Shown piece by piece: positions 25,092-34,409 of a stretch of DNA of 58,214 bases. The notes below the pieces were generated by a model. That model searched no databases. It was not told the DNA's origin and was given only the letters and a program-made list of their open reading frames with translations. The position numbers and the translations under genes were made by a program. The stretch is from an uncultured Alphaproteobacteria bacterium (GTDB lineage: Bacteria; Pseudomonadota; Alphaproteobacteria; Micropepsales; Micropepsaceae), in contig CAIOYY010000093.1 in assembly GCA_903862715.1 (NCBI GenBank), positions 1 through 58,214 of the forward strand, given 5' to 3'. Numbering within the stretch: position 1 is the first letter of the stretch; the number at the start of each line of letters is the position of its first letter.

Positions 25092-26213
25092 GTGCTTGGC
25101 GTCAGGTCACTCAATACCGAATACAAGATCGCGCAGGGTCCTGCCGTGCGCGCCGCGAAGAATGTTTCCTTCGAAGTGCCGACGGGGAAATTCTTCACCC
25201 TTCTTGGGCCGTCGGGCTGCGGCAAGACGACGACCTTGCGTTCCATCGCGGGGCTGGAGCGCCCGACATCGGGCGAAATCGAGGTAGGCGGGAAGCTGAT
25301 CTATTCCTCGCAGCAGAACGTCTTCGTTCCGCTGAACCGGCGCAATTTCGGAATGGTGTTTCAGTCCTATGCCATCTGGCCGCATATGACGGTCTATGCG
25401 AATGCTGCCTTTCCGCTGGAAGTGCGCAAGAAAAGCCTGACGAAGACGGAGATCCGCGACAAGGTTATGCGGGTGCTGCATGCGGTCGCGCTTGACGAAT
25501 ATGCCGACCGCGACGCCACCAAGCTTTCGGGCGGCCAGCAGCAGCGGCTCGCGCTGGCGCGCGCACTGGTGATGGAGCCAGAGCTTCTGCTGCTGGACGA
25601 ACCCCTGTCCAATCTGGATGCGAAACTGCGCGAGCGGATGCGGTTCGAACTGAAGCGCATCCAACGCGATCTCGGCGTCACCACCATCTATGTCACCCAT
25701 GACCAATCGGAAGCGCTGGCGCTGTCCCATGAAATCGCGGTGATGAATGAGGGCGAAATCATTCAGGTCGGATCGCCCCGCGCCATCTATGAGCGCCCAC
25801 GTACAAAGTTCGTCGCCGAATTCATCGGCACCTGTAATTTCATCGACGGCGTGGTGCTGGGGAAGGGAACCCGCGACCATGCCTGGCAGGTGCGCAGCCC
25901 ATTGGGCGACTGGCAGGCCTTCAGTGAGGATCCGCTCCAGGAAGGCGGCAAGGTTTCCCTGTCCATCCGGCCCGAGAATGTCGAGCTGTCCGACGAGCCC
26001 TTCAGTACGGGTGCCCCCACAAATCTGTGCAAGGGCGTCGTGGACCAGAAAGTGTTCCTCGGGGACTTCATCGACTTTCAGGTAAAGGTCGGGGAGACAT
26101 TGCTGCTCGCCCGTACCCACCCCTCGCTCCGGACCCCGGTGGGCGATCCCATTCATGTGAGGGTGGCGCCGGAGAAGTGTGTGGTGGTAAGTGCCAATAG
26201 CGCGACGGCTTAG
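25092..26213 (+). CDS. ABC transporter ATP-binding protein
   Basis: The 373-residue ATPase has Walker A GPSGCGKTT (39-47), signature LSGGQQQ (145-151), Walker B LLLLDE (165-170) and the switch His in YVTHDQSEALAL. A TOBE-like C-terminal domain of about 130 residues follows, as in PotA/FbpC proteins. It powers import by the permease encoded just upstream. The start is a GTG at 25092 with GGAGGG upstream. It lies in the same transcript as the EutA-like and cupin genes. Confidence 0.9.
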   Translation: MLGVRSLNTEYKIAQGPAVRAAKNVSFEVPTGKFFTLLGPSGCGKTTTLRSIAGLERPTSGEIEVGGKLIYSSQQNVFVPLNRRNFGMVFQSYAIWPHMTVYANAAFPLEVRKKSLTKTEIRDKVMRVLHAVALDEYADRDATKLSGGQQQRLALARALVMEPELLLLDEPLSNLDAKLRERMRFELKRIQRDLGVTTIYVTHDQSEALALSHEIAVMNEGEIIQVGSPRAIYERPRTKFVAEFIGTCNFIDGVVLGKGTRDHAWQVRSPLGDWQAFSEDPLQEGGKVSLSIRPENVELSDEPFSTGAPTNLCKGVVDQKVFLGDFIDFQVKVGETLLLARTHPSLRTPVGDPIHVRVAPEKCVVVSANSATA

Positions 26214-26259
26214 ACTTGCCCTCACGCAGATTTAAGACAGAAGGATTTGGGAACAGGAT

Positions 26260-27384
26260 ATGGCCAAGGATACGCTGGTTTCGGAAGATTTCGCCAAGAA
26301 GTTCATCACCGAACGCGATTCGGATACGCCCTATCAGCGTTGGGTAAGGGCCGAAGGCCTTGAGATCATCAGCGCGCTGTATGTTCCTGATCTGCGCACG
26401 GTCGATGTGAAGCCCTGGCCGCGCCGCGGCGGCAAAGGCGTCTATATCAATCACGACGCTTCGCGCACCTCGAATGATTGCTATGTCTGCGAAATAGCGC
26501 CCGGAAAGAAGCTCGAACCGCAACGCCAGCTTTTCGAGGAAATGATTCTCGTTCTGTCGGGGCGCGGCTCGACCTCGGTGTGGAACGATGCCGGCGCGCG
26601 CATCACCTTCGAATGGAAGGCGGGTTCGATGTTCGCCATCCCGTTGAACGCCTCGCACCAGCATTTCAATGGCTCCGGGCAGGAGCCGGTGCGTTATGTC
26701 GCCGTCACCAACGGCCCCTCGGTGATGAACCTCTATGACGACCCGAATTTCGTTTTCCACCGCGCCTATGATTTCAAAAACCGCTTCGCGGGCGAGCCGG
26801 ATTATTTCTCGCCCAAGACGGAGCCACAGGGTTTTCTGCTGCCGACCAATTTCGTACCGGATGCCGTGAATCTACCGCTGATCTCGGCCAAGGAACGTGG
26901 CGCGGGCGGCGGCCATATCCGCTTCAACATGGCGAAGGGTTCGATGTCGAGCCATATCTCGCAATTTCCGGTCGGCACCTACAAAAAGGCCCATGCGCAT
27001 GGTCCAAGCGCGCATGTGATCATCCTTTCGGGCGAAGGCTATTCGCTGATGTGGCCGGAAGGCGAAGAGCCGAAACGCTATGAATGGCAGGTTGGCTCGC
27101 TGATCGTGCCGCCCAACAAATGGTTCCACCAGCATTTCAATGCAGGCAAGGCGCCCGCGCGTTATCTCGCCTTCAAGCACGAAGTTGCGTTGATCCGCAA
27201 TTCGCAGGGCGTCCCGACGGCATGGATCTCCAGACGCGTCGGCGGCGATCAGATCGATTACGCCGATGAAACGCCGGAAGTACGCAACATGTTCTCCGAA
27301 GCGCTTTCCAGACATGGCATCGAGCCCGCGATGGACGCGGCCTATGCCAGGGAGCTGGAAGATCTGCCGCCAAAGATGGGTTGA
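26260..27384 (+). CDS. Double-cupin protein
   Basis: The 374-residue cytosolic protein has two cupin barrels. The first covers about residues 65-150, with PQRQLFEEMILVLSGRGSTSVW and ASHQHFN. The second covers about 230-310, with KKAHAHGPSAHVIILSGEGYSLMWPEG and NKWFHQHFN. The histidines (HAHGPSAH, WFHQHF) are positioned for metal binding in the second barrel, and less clearly in the first. Bicupins of this size include gentisate dioxygenase-like and other small-molecule enzymes. Some homologues carry an ethanolamine-ammonia-lyase-activating label in databases, as I recall, which would suit the EutA-like neighbour, but this is weak. Start ATG 26260 follows an AGGA site. Confidence 0.8.
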   Translation: MAKDTLVSEDFAKKFITERDSDTPYQRWVRAEGLEIISALYVPDLRTVDVKPWPRRGGKGVYINHDASRTSNDCYVCEIAPGKKLEPQRQLFEEMILVLSGRGSTSVWNDAGARITFEWKAGSMFAIPLNASHQHFNGSGQEPVRYVAVTNGPSVMNLYDDPNFVFHRAYDFKNRFAGEPDYFSPKTEPQGFLLPTNFVPDAVNLPLISAKERGAGGGHIRFNMAKGSMSSHISQFPVGTYKKAHAHGPSAHVIILSGEGYSLMWPEGEEPKRYEWQVGSLIVPPNKWFHQHFNAGKAPARYLAFKHEVALIRNSQGVPTAWISRRVGGDQIDYADETPEVRNMFSEALSRHGIEPAMDAAYARELEDLPPKMG

Positions 27385-27408
27385 GGAAACGGGAAGGGAA
27401 GCGGGCCC

Positions 27409-27858
27409 ATGACGACCCTTCCCGATATTTCGCTCATAGAGAATCCAGGCGCGGAATTGCGCGAGGCCATTCTGCGGCCTCTTGCCGCCTTCAACGCAGC
27501 CTGCACCGGCCCGGCCTCGCCCGAATCCTTCGCGCTTATCCTGCGCCATCCGGGAAGCGGCGAAACCATCGGCGGGTTGTGGGGCGTAATGGTCTATGAC
27601 TGGCTCAATATCGAACTCATCTTCGTTCCCGAAGACCTTCGGAGACAGGGGCTCGGCGCATCGCTCCTGAAGCACGCCGAAGCCTTCGCCGCCAAGCATG
27701 GCTGCAACGGGGTGCGCCTCGACACTTTCAGCTTTCAGGCGCCCGCCTTTTACGAAAAGCACGGCTACCGTTCGTTCGGGCGTTTGGAAAACATCCCGAA
27801 GGGGCATGACCGAATTTACTACTTCAAGATGCTGGTGAATGACGCTTCCGCGCTATGA
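27409..27858 (+). CDS. GNAT-family N-acetyltransferase
   Basis: The 149-residue protein has the GNAT acetyl-CoA site RRQGLGASLLKHAEAFA (about 79-95) and the downstream FYEKHGYRSFGRLENIP segment. It acylates an amine using acetyl-CoA in the cytosol. The substrate is unknown, but the location 24 bases after a cupin gene in the ABC/EutA-like cluster suggests it modifies an imported amine or a product of it. A purine-rich ribosome site precedes ATG 27409. Confidence 0.88.
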   Translation: MTTLPDISLIENPGAELREAILRPLAAFNAACTGPASPESFALILRHPGSGETIGGLWGVMVYDWLNIELIFVPEDLRRQGLGASLLKHAEAFAAKHGCNGVRLDTFSFQAPAFYEKHGYRSFGRLENIPKGHDRIYYFKMLVNDASAL

Positions 27859-27985
27859 ACCCGGTCGTCTATCCGCTCTTCGTTGTTCGCGCTCGCAGCA
27901 TCTCAGAAGGGTAAGCCCCGCGACGAATGGCTCGCCTTTCCCGCAACCTGCCGCCCCACTATAGTCGGCGCAGGGAGAACGCGGG

Positions 27986-29041
27986 ATGAAGAAGCCCCTT
28001 GTTATTATGGCGGCATCGCTGGCGCTGCTTGCCTGTTCCGAGGGACAGCAAGCAACAGGGCCGGATGCTGCGCGGCTTACCACCGCCGAGATCGGGCAAT
28101 GGACCGGTGACGACCGCATGCAGCGCATGATCGACGGCGCGAAAGCCGAAGGCGAGCTGAATTTCTACACCTCGATCCCGGTCGGTACGACGACGCAGAT
28201 CACCGAAGCCTTCGAGGCCAAATACGGCATCAAGGTGAATATGTGGCGCTCGGAATCGACGCAGATATTGCAGCGCGCCGTTAATGAGGCGCGCGCCGGA
28301 CAGCACACGGCGGACGTCGTCGAATCAGCGGCCGCTGAAGTGGAGGCGATGCAGCGCGAAATGCTGCTGCAGGAAGTGAACCTTCCGGTCTTTGCCGATC
28401 TGATCGAAGGCGCCGTCGTGCCGGGACAGGCCTGGGTCGCCTCGCGCCTCACTGTTTTCGTCACCGCGTACAACACCAACCTGATCGCACCTGAAGAAGT
28501 GCCGCGCAGCTTTCAGGACCTCCTCGATCCGAAATGGAAGGGAAAAATTGCCATTGAAGCCGAGAATGCGAACTGGCTGATGGCGGTTTCCGAATTGGAA
28601 GGGCAACAAACCATCGAAACCCTGTTCCGCGACATTGCAACGTCCAATGGCCTTTCGGTTCGGCGTGGTCATACGCTGCTGGTCAATCTGGTCGCTTCCG
28701 GTGAAGTGCCCATCGGCATCAACGCCTATAGCGACCATGTCGATCAGGCACATCAACGCGGCGCGCCGGTCGATCTCGTTTATATGCCGCCTTCCATCGC
28801 CATGCCGTTATCCGTGGCGGCGTTCCGGCAAGCACCTCACCCGCACGCCGCTATTCTGTTCATGGATTTTATTCTGAGCGACGCGCAACAAATGGTGGTC
28901 GACCAGTTGATGATCCCGACCAATACGCATTACAGCGCCCAGGTGAATGCGCGCGACCTTCATATTCTCGACGTTCCAAAATATGTTGACGAGAATGCAG
29001 AATGGGTCGAGCGCTATCGCCAGCTCTTCAGCGGACGATAG
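27986..29041 (+). CDS. ABC substrate-binding lipoprotein, first of three tandem copies
   Basis: The 351-residue protein has a lipobox (LLAC, Cys17), so it is probably a lipoprotein anchored at the outer face of the inner membrane. The body is a type II binding fold: GELNFYTSIP, AFEAKYGIKVNMWR, VTAYNTNLI, FQDLLDPKWKGKIAIE and HPHAAILFMDFILSDAQQ. It is FbpA-like in general pattern, but the twin-tyrosine iron motif is not visible. GGGAGA precedes ATG 27986. A possible -10 (TATAGT) is at 27960-27965, so this three-gene set may have its own promoter. The next gene starts 2 bases after its stop. Confidence 0.86.
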   Translation: MKKPLVIMAASLALLACSEGQQATGPDAARLTTAEIGQWTGDDRMQRMIDGAKAEGELNFYTSIPVGTTTQITEAFEAKYGIKVNMWRSESTQILQRAVNEARAGQHTADVVESAAAEVEAMQREMLLQEVNLPVFADLIEGAVVPGQAWVASRLTVFVTAYNTNLIAPEEVPRSFQDLLDPKWKGKIAIEAENANWLMAVSELEGQQTIETLFRDIATSNGLSVRRGHTLLVNLVASGEVPIGINAYSDHVDQAHQRGAPVDLVYMPPSIAMPLSVAAFRQAPHPHAAILFMDFILSDAQQMVVDQLMIPTNTHYSAQVNARDLHILDVPKYVDENAEWVERYRQLFSGR

Positions 29042-29043
29042 AG

Positions 29044-30078
29044 ATGCGATATCGCTGCACCTTTCTTCTCGGCATCGTTTTTCTCCTCGGCACGAACACC
29101 GCAGAAGCGCAGACCGCCATCAGCGATGCGGCGGCGCTCGCAACAACCAATCGCGCGCAATTAATTGCCGCAGCGCAGGAAGAAGGCTCGGTCGATGTCT
29201 ATTCGACCGTAACCGTCGAGGACATGGCGCTTCTGGGCGCGGCATTCGAGGAAAAATACGGTATCAGGATCAATCTCTGGCGCAGCAGCGCCTCCGGGAT
29301 TCTCCAGCGCGCGGTGACGGAAGCGAATGCTGGCCGGTATTCGGTCGATGTGATCGAAGCGCCGGGGTCGGAACTCGAAGCGATTAACCGCGAAGGATTG
29401 CTGCAGGAAATCTCACTGCCGGTTTATGCGCAATTGATGGACGGCGCGGCGGTCCCGGGCCGTGCATGGGTCGCCTCGCGCCTCATTATTTTTGCCGCCG
29501 GGTACAACACCAATCTGGTGCATTCGGCCGATGTGCCGAAAACCTATCGCGATCTTCTCGATCCAAAATGGAGAGGGAAGATCGGCATCGAGGCGACGGA
29601 TTTCAGCTGGTTCATGTCTCTGACAGACGCAATGGGCGGCGAACCGGGATTGCAATTATTCCGCGACATTCAGGCAGCGAACGGATTTTCCGTCCGCATG
29701 GGCCATACGCTCATGGGCAATATGGTGATTTCCGGCGAAGTACCGCTGGGGCTGAACCTCTACCGGCATTTCCTTGAGCCCGTTAAGCAAGACGGCGCGC
29801 CGATCAATTATGTCTATCTTGATCCCGTGATGGCGGTGCCCTCGGGCGCGGCGGTCACGAAGCACGCGCCGCATCCGCATGCCGCGATCCTCTTTATGGA
29901 ATTTCTGCTCGACGACGCACAGGCGATTTACGAAACCCAGGACAATACCGCGACCAACCTCACCTATCAGAACCTGCCCGACGACCTCGATCTCCATTTC
30001 GTCGATGTATCGAAATATGTCGATGAAATTGAAAAATGGCGTCCACTCTACCGGGATATCATCGGCGGCACCGAATAA
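29044..30078 (+). CDS. ABC substrate-binding protein, second tandem copy
   Basis: The 344-residue protein has a classical signal peptide (MRYRCTFLLGIVFLLGTNTAEAQ) and no lipobox, so it is free in the periplasm. It is a clear paralogue of the neighbour: GSVDVYSTVTVEDM, AFEEKYGIRINLWR, AGYNTNLV, YRDLLDPKWRGKIGIE and HPHAAILFMEFLLDDAQ. Differences in the hinge region and binding loops suggest a different ligand preference or affinity. The start lies 2 bases after the upstream stop. It feeds, most likely, the permease encoded at 23337. Confidence 0.86.
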   Translation: MRYRCTFLLGIVFLLGTNTAEAQTAISDAAALATTNRAQLIAAAQEEGSVDVYSTVTVEDMALLGAAFEEKYGIRINLWRSSASGILQRAVTEANAGRYSVDVIEAPGSELEAINREGLLQEISLPVYAQLMDGAAVPGRAWVASRLIIFAAGYNTNLVHSADVPKTYRDLLDPKWRGKIGIEATDFSWFMSLTDAMGGEPGLQLFRDIQAANGFSVRMGHTLMGNMVISGEVPLGLNLYRHFLEPVKQDGAPINYVYLDPVMAVPSGAAVTKHAPHPHAAILFMEFLLDDAQAIYETQDNTATNLTYQNLPDDLDLHFVDVSKYVDEIEKWRPLYRDIIGGTE

Positions 30079-30089
30079 AGGAAATACGC

Positions 30090-31160
30090 ATGGCCTTTGA
30101 TTGGTCCATCGCCGATTTTCGTCATCGAGCGCCACGCGCCGTCCTCTCCCTTTTCTTTCTGAGCCTGTTCGTCGTGCCTTCCTTTGGGTAGGCACTGACA
30201 ACCGCCGAAACAGGACAGTTTACAGGGCTGGACCGTGATGAGCGCCTGATCGCGGGGGCAAAAGCGGAAGGTACGCTCACCGTTTATTCTTCCACCTCCG
30301 TCGACGACATGACGCCGCTCGTCCGGGCGTTCGAGGAACGCTATGGCATCGAGGTAGAAGTCTGGCGCGCCGCGTCCAGCGACATTCTGCAGCGCTCATT
30401 GACGGAAGCACGCGCGAACCACAACGCCGTGGATGTGATCGAAACCGCAACGGCGGAAATGGAAGCGCTGAACCGCGAGGGATTGTTCCAGGAAATATCC
30501 TCGCCGGTCTTTTCCGAATTGATGCCGCAGGCCGTAGTGCCGGGTCGTCCCTGGGTCGGCTCGCGCATCATCATCTATAATGCGGCCTACAATACCAATC
30601 TTGTCCGCGCCGCCGACCTGCCCCATTCCTATGAGGATCTGCTCGATCCGAAATGGCGCGGCAAGCTCGGCATCGAAGCGACCGACAGCAACTGGTTCAT
30701 GACGCTGTCAACCGCGATGGGCGAGGAAAACACGGCCGCGCTTTTTCGCAATATCGTCGCCACGAACGGGTTTTCCGTGCGGCGCGGGCACACGCTTCTG
30801 ACCAATATGGTGGTTTCCGGCGAGGTGCCGTTTGCGCTCAATGTCTACACCCATGAAGTGGCCGAGATGAAGCGGCGCGGCGCGCCGATAGAGGCGCTTT
30901 TTCTGTCGCCCAGCATCGCCCAGCTTGCGGGGATCGCCGTGATGAAAGCCGCCCCTCATCCCCATGCCGCCGTCCTGTTCAGCGATTTTGTGCTGACCGA
31001 GGGCCAGCGTATCTGGGCCGAGATGAGCCGGACGCCCACCAACCTGCGCTATCAGGATTTGCCGGAGGGGCTGGAACTTCATATCGTCGACGAAATGCGT
31101 TTCATCGACGAAAATCAGAAATGGGAAGAAATCTACGGGAACGTCCTGTCCGCCAGGTGA
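30090..31160 (+). pseudogene. Third tandem ABC substrate-binding protein, interrupted by TAG
   Basis: From ATG 30090 the frame gives MAFDWSIADFRHRAP and a hydrophobic signal-peptide core ending VVPSFG, then an in-frame TAG at 30189-30191. Directly after it the same frame continues ALTTAETGQFTGLDRDERLIAGAK and on through a full binding protein to 31160, with YNTNLVRAADLPHS, LLDPKWRGKLGIE and HPHAAVLFSDFVLTEGQ. The stop falls exactly where a Gln codon (CAG) would fit the signal-peptidase site, so a single C-to-T change probably made it. No in-frame ATG appears before 30309, which lies inside the mature fold. It is a recent nonsense mutation, a sequencing error, or a gene read by suppression. 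Confidence 0.78.
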
Positions 31161-31216
31161 GCCGACAGGAGACGGGCAACGCTCCAGCGTTTCGGGGAGA
31201 TATGGGGAGAGATGAA

Positions 31217-32263
31217 ATGGCGAAAATTGAAACCGGTTCAGCGACGGATATGTTCCAGAGCACCAGCCGCCGCAGCGTGCTGGCAGGCGCGGCCATTGCC
31301 GCGGCGGGCGCGGCGCTTGCCGCCTCTCCGGTCAAGGCGCAAGGCGCGGAAGGCGAACTCTGGTATTCCGAATATTGGGCCATGAAGGGCGATGTCCGCC
31401 TTGCGATGTATCGCAAACGCATGGGAGCGCCTGTTGCGGGCGAAACACCGAAACCCATTCTGTTTCTCGTGCACGGCTCGTCGACGGCGGCGCTGACGAA
31501 TTTCGATCTGACGGTTCCGGGCGCGGGAGAATATTCGATGATGAATGTCTTCGCGCGCTACGGCTATGACGTATGGGCGATGGATTTCGAAGGCTATGGC
31601 CGTTCGACCGTAACGGAAGGCAATTCCGATATCGCCAGCGGTGTGCAGGATCTCGCCGCCGCTTACGAAGTGGTCCAACGTGAAACCGGCCAGCAGAAAA
31701 TGCATTTCTGGGGACAGTCCAGCGGCGCGCTGCGCGCCGGCGCCTTTGCGGGCCAATATCCGGAACGCACGGGACGGCTCATTCTCGGCGCGCTGACCTA
31801 TACGGGACGCGGCTCCCCCACGCTCGAAGACCGCGCGCGCGAGGTCGAATATTACCGCACGCATAACCGCCGCGACCGCGACATCGAAATGATCCGCAGC
31901 ATCTTCACGCGCGATATGCCGGGCACCGGCGATCCGCGCGTTGCCGATGCGATGGCGGAAGCCGAGCGTCCCTATGGCGATACGGTGCCGACCGGCACCT
32001 ATCTCGATATGACGGCCAATCTGCCGGTCGTCGATCCGACGAAAATCCAGTCACCGGTTCTCGTCGTGCGGGGCGAATTTGACGGCATCGCTACCGATGA
32101 AGATGTGCTCGATTTCTATCAGAAGCTGCCCAATCCCGACCGGCAATTCATCATTCTGCCCGGCATCGCGCATCAGCTGAATCTCGGAATCAACCGGCAC
32201 ATCACCTGGCATGTGGCGCAGGCCTTCCTGACGCAACCCGAACCGCTACCGATAGAGGCGTAA
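31217..32263 (+). CDS. Tat-exported alpha/beta hydrolase
   Basis: From ATG 31217 the protein is 348 residues. It has a twin-arginine signal (STSRRSVLAGAAIAAAGAA, residues 16-34) cleaved near AQGAEG. Nucleophile Ser168 is in FWGQSSGALRAG, with an acidic residue in VRGEFDGIATDED and His in LPGIAHQLNLG. Export by Tat implies folding in the cytosol. The active site resembles esterases and dehalogenase-like hydrolases. It is the ninth gene of the cluster beginning with the EutA-like protein. It may act on the compound imported by the ABC system. GGGGAGAGATGAA precedes the start; a longer upstream reading lacks a signal peptide. Confidence 0.82.
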   Translation: MAKIETGSATDMFQSTSRRSVLAGAAIAAAGAALAASPVKAQGAEGELWYSEYWAMKGDVRLAMYRKRMGAPVAGETPKPILFLVHGSSTAALTNFDLTVPGAGEYSMMNVFARYGYDVWAMDFEGYGRSTVTEGNSDIASGVQDLAAAYEVVQRETGQQKMHFWGQSSGALRAGAFAGQYPERTGRLILGALTYTGRGSPTLEDRAREVEYYRTHNRRDRDIEMIRSIFTRDMPGTGDPRVADAMAEAERPYGDTVPTGTYLDMTANLPVVDPTKIQSPVLVVRGEFDGIATDEDVLDFYQKLPNPDRQFIILPGIAHQLNLGINRHITWHVAQAFLTQPEPLPIEA

Positions 32264-32273
32264 GGAAATCGAA

Positions 32274-32834
32274 TTGCAGGGGGCGCTAAAGGAACAGGGA
32301 AGCGGTGAAGGCACCGCGATCGAAGTTCGCGTCGAGAGCATTTCACAGCTTTTCGATACGCTCGATCCCTTCCCCTTTCCTCAGCGCGATCTCGACAAGG
32401 AAGCGGAGGAATATATCGTCGGCTGGGCCCGCGAACTGCCCCGCGCGCAAAAGCTGACGATCCGCATCCATCTCCCTCACGAGGAAACCCATTCGAAGGA
32501 TGCCATCGCGCTTCCCATAGCGTTTGACCGATATTTCACCTATCGCGCCGAAATGCTGGGACGCGATCTGAATGAATTGTTCCGGATCGGTCGGCGTGCG
32601 CTTTTGGTAGGCGTCACCGCACTCACCGTCTGCCTGATGCTGAGCCAGTTCCTGATCGGCATGTTCGGCGAAAACACGCTTGTCCAGATTGTCGCCGAAA
32701 GCCTGATCATTGTGGGCTGGGTGGCAAACTGGAAACCGATCGAGATTTTCCTCTATGACTGGTGGCCGATCTCGCGCCGCTGCAGCCTTTACCGCCGCCT
32801 CGCCGTTGCGAAGGTGGAATTGCAGCCTTACTGA
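32274..32834 (+). CDS. Small membrane protein, unknown function
   Basis: The 186-residue protein begins at TTG 32274 with AAGGAA upstream, 10 bases after the hydrolase stop. It has a soluble N-terminal part with charged residues, then two hydrophobic helices (VGVTALTVCLMLSQFLIGMF and ESLIIVGWVANWKPI, near residues 112-155) and a short tail with WWPISRRCSLYRRLA. No family is recognised. It is last in the plus-strand cluster and ends three bases before the convergent sulfatase gene. Its position suggests a link to the cluster, but the function is not known. Confidence 0.6.
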   Translation: MQGALKEQGSGEGTAIEVRVESISQLFDTLDPFPFPQRDLDKEAEEYIVGWARELPRAQKLTIRIHLPHEETHSKDAIALPIAFDRYFTYRAEMLGRDLNELFRIGRRALLVGVTALTVCLMLSQFLIGMFGENTLVQIVAESLIIVGWVANWKPIEIFLYDWWPISRRCSLYRRLAVAKVELQPY

Positions 32835-32837
32835 GGC

Positions 32838-34409
32838 CTACCACTCGCCGATGATGATTCCGCCCTTGCGCCAGTTCTGCGTTTTCCGTGAGACGTCCGG
32901 GTTCGGGATCGTGATCCGCATGCGCCGGTTGCGAGACCATTCGAACAGGCGGTCGTTCATCGCCCTGCGCACTCGCGCATGTTTCGGGTCGGCGCCGAGA
33001 TCATTGCGTTCCTTCGGGTCGCTCGTGAGATCGAACAGCATCGGCCGGAAGCCTTCGAAGAAAATGTATTTCCATTCCTTGCTGCGCACCATCCAGGCGC
33101 GGGCCTTGTCCGGCGGCACGTCCAGATCTAGCCGCGCGCCGCGATAGGCGTAATCAAGTTCCGAAATCACCACATCGCGTTCGGCGCTCGCGCCGCCGCG
33201 CAGGAAGGGCAATAGCGAGCGCCCTTCGAGCACATGATCGAGCTTCGGTCCATCATGCACTTCGACAAATGTCGGGACGAGATCGATAGCCTCGACGAGC
33301 GCGGTCTCGACGCGCCCGCGCGTGGCATCGGCCTTCGGATCGGGGTCGTAGACGATCAGCGGCGTGCGCACGATGCAGTCGTGAAACAGTTCCTTCTCGC
33401 CCAGCCAGTGATCGCCGAGATAATCGCCATGATCCGAGCAGAAGACGATCATCGTCGAATCGGCGATGCCTTCCTTTTCGAGAAAGGCGAACAGTCGGGC
33501 GAGATGATCGTCGATCTGGCGGATAAGCCCCATGTAAACCGGGATCACCGTCTGGCGAACCTTTTCTTCGGAGAAGGTGACGCTTTCGACATGGTGCATG
33601 TAGGCGCCGTAAACGGGGTGCGGATGGGTCCGCTCTTTTTTCACCCGGTTCGCGGCAAGAACGTCTTCCGCGCCGAACATGCGATGATAGGGCTTCGGCG
33701 CGATATAGGGCCAGTGCGGCTTGATATAAGAGAGATGCAGGCACCAGGGCGCATCGCCCGACTCGCCGATGAAATCCATCGCGCGGTTGGTCATATAGGC
33801 GGTTTCGGAATGTTCCTCGGCAACGCGCGCGGGCTTCGCGCTGTTGCGCATGAACCAGCCGCTGAGGAGTTCGCCCTTCTTTCCCTTCGCGGCGTTCGCC
33901 GCTCTGTGCCACGGGTTCGGCTCGTCGTAACCTTGCGCCCGCAAATACTGATTATAGGCGAGGTCTTCATTGCGCGGGGAATCGGGGTGCAGCCCGTCAT
34001 CGCGCTCGTAAGGAATGAACCCGCATTCGGCGGAAAGAACGCCCTCGATGCTGTCATAGCGCATGCCGAGGCGCGCCATGCCGGCATAGTCGCCCGCCAT
34101 ATGGGTTTTGCCGACAAGGATCGGATTGACGCCCAGCGCGCGCATATGGGTGCCGAGGGTCGGCTCGCCCGCGCGCAAGGGGACCGTGTTCCAGGTCGAG
34201 CCATGCGAGCTCATATAACGCCCGGTGTAATAGGACATGCGCGAGGGACCGCAGACGGTCGCGTTCAGGAAGGCGTTGGAAAACCGCACGCCGCGCTTCG
34301 CGAGGGCGTCGAGCGTCGGCGTTTTCAGGTGCGGATGTCCGAAACAGGAGAGGTAATCGGCCCTCAACTGGTCGGCCATGATGAAAAGAATGTTTTTGAC
34401 CCTGGCCAT
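32838..34409 (-). CDS. Type I sulfatase / phosphonate monoester hydrolase family
   Basis: From ATG 34409 the protein is 523 residues. The active-site motif is CGPSR at residues 53-57, where the cysteine becomes formylglycine. Metal ligands appear in MADQLRADYL (Asp13) and FCSDHGDYLGDH. Sulfatases remove sulfate esters; close relatives hydrolyse phosphonate monoesters. There is no signal peptide, so it is probably cytosolic. No formylglycine-generating enzyme gene is in the window. It is convergent with the small membrane protein gene and upstream of a tRNA gene. Upstream open sequence lacks support, so I use the internal ATG. Confidence 0.85.
   Translation of the reverse strand: MARVKNILFIMADQLRADYLSCFGHPHLKTPTLDALAKRGVRFSNAFLNATVCGPSRMSYYTGRYMSSHGSTWNTVPLRAGEPTLGTHMRALGVNPILVGKTHMAGDYAGMARLGMRYDSIEGVLSAECGFIPYERDDGLHPDSPRNEDLAYNQYLRAQGYDEPNPWHRAANAAKGKKGELLSGWFMRNSAKPARVAEEHSETAYMTNRAMDFIGESGDAPWCLHLSYIKPHWPYIAPKPYHRMFGAEDVLAANRVKKERTHPHPVYGAYMHHVESVTFSEEKVRQTVIPVYMGLIRQIDDHLARLFAFLEKEGIADSTMIVFCSDHGDYLGDHWLGEKELFHDCIVRTPLIVYDPDPKADATRGRVETALVEAIDLVPTFVEVHDGPKLDHVLEGRSLLPFLRGGASAERDVVISELDYAYRGARLDLDVPPDKARAWMVRSKEWKYIFFEGFRPMLFDLTSDPKERNDLGADPKHARVRRAMNDRLFEWSRNRRMRITIPNPDVSRKTQNWRKGGIIIGEW

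Noticed and set aside
30189..30191. TAG read as pyrrolysine or another recoded residue
   Set aside because: The TAG is at a signal-peptide cleavage site, a place with no reason for a special residue, and no pyrrolysine genes are in the window. A simple nonsense change is more likely.
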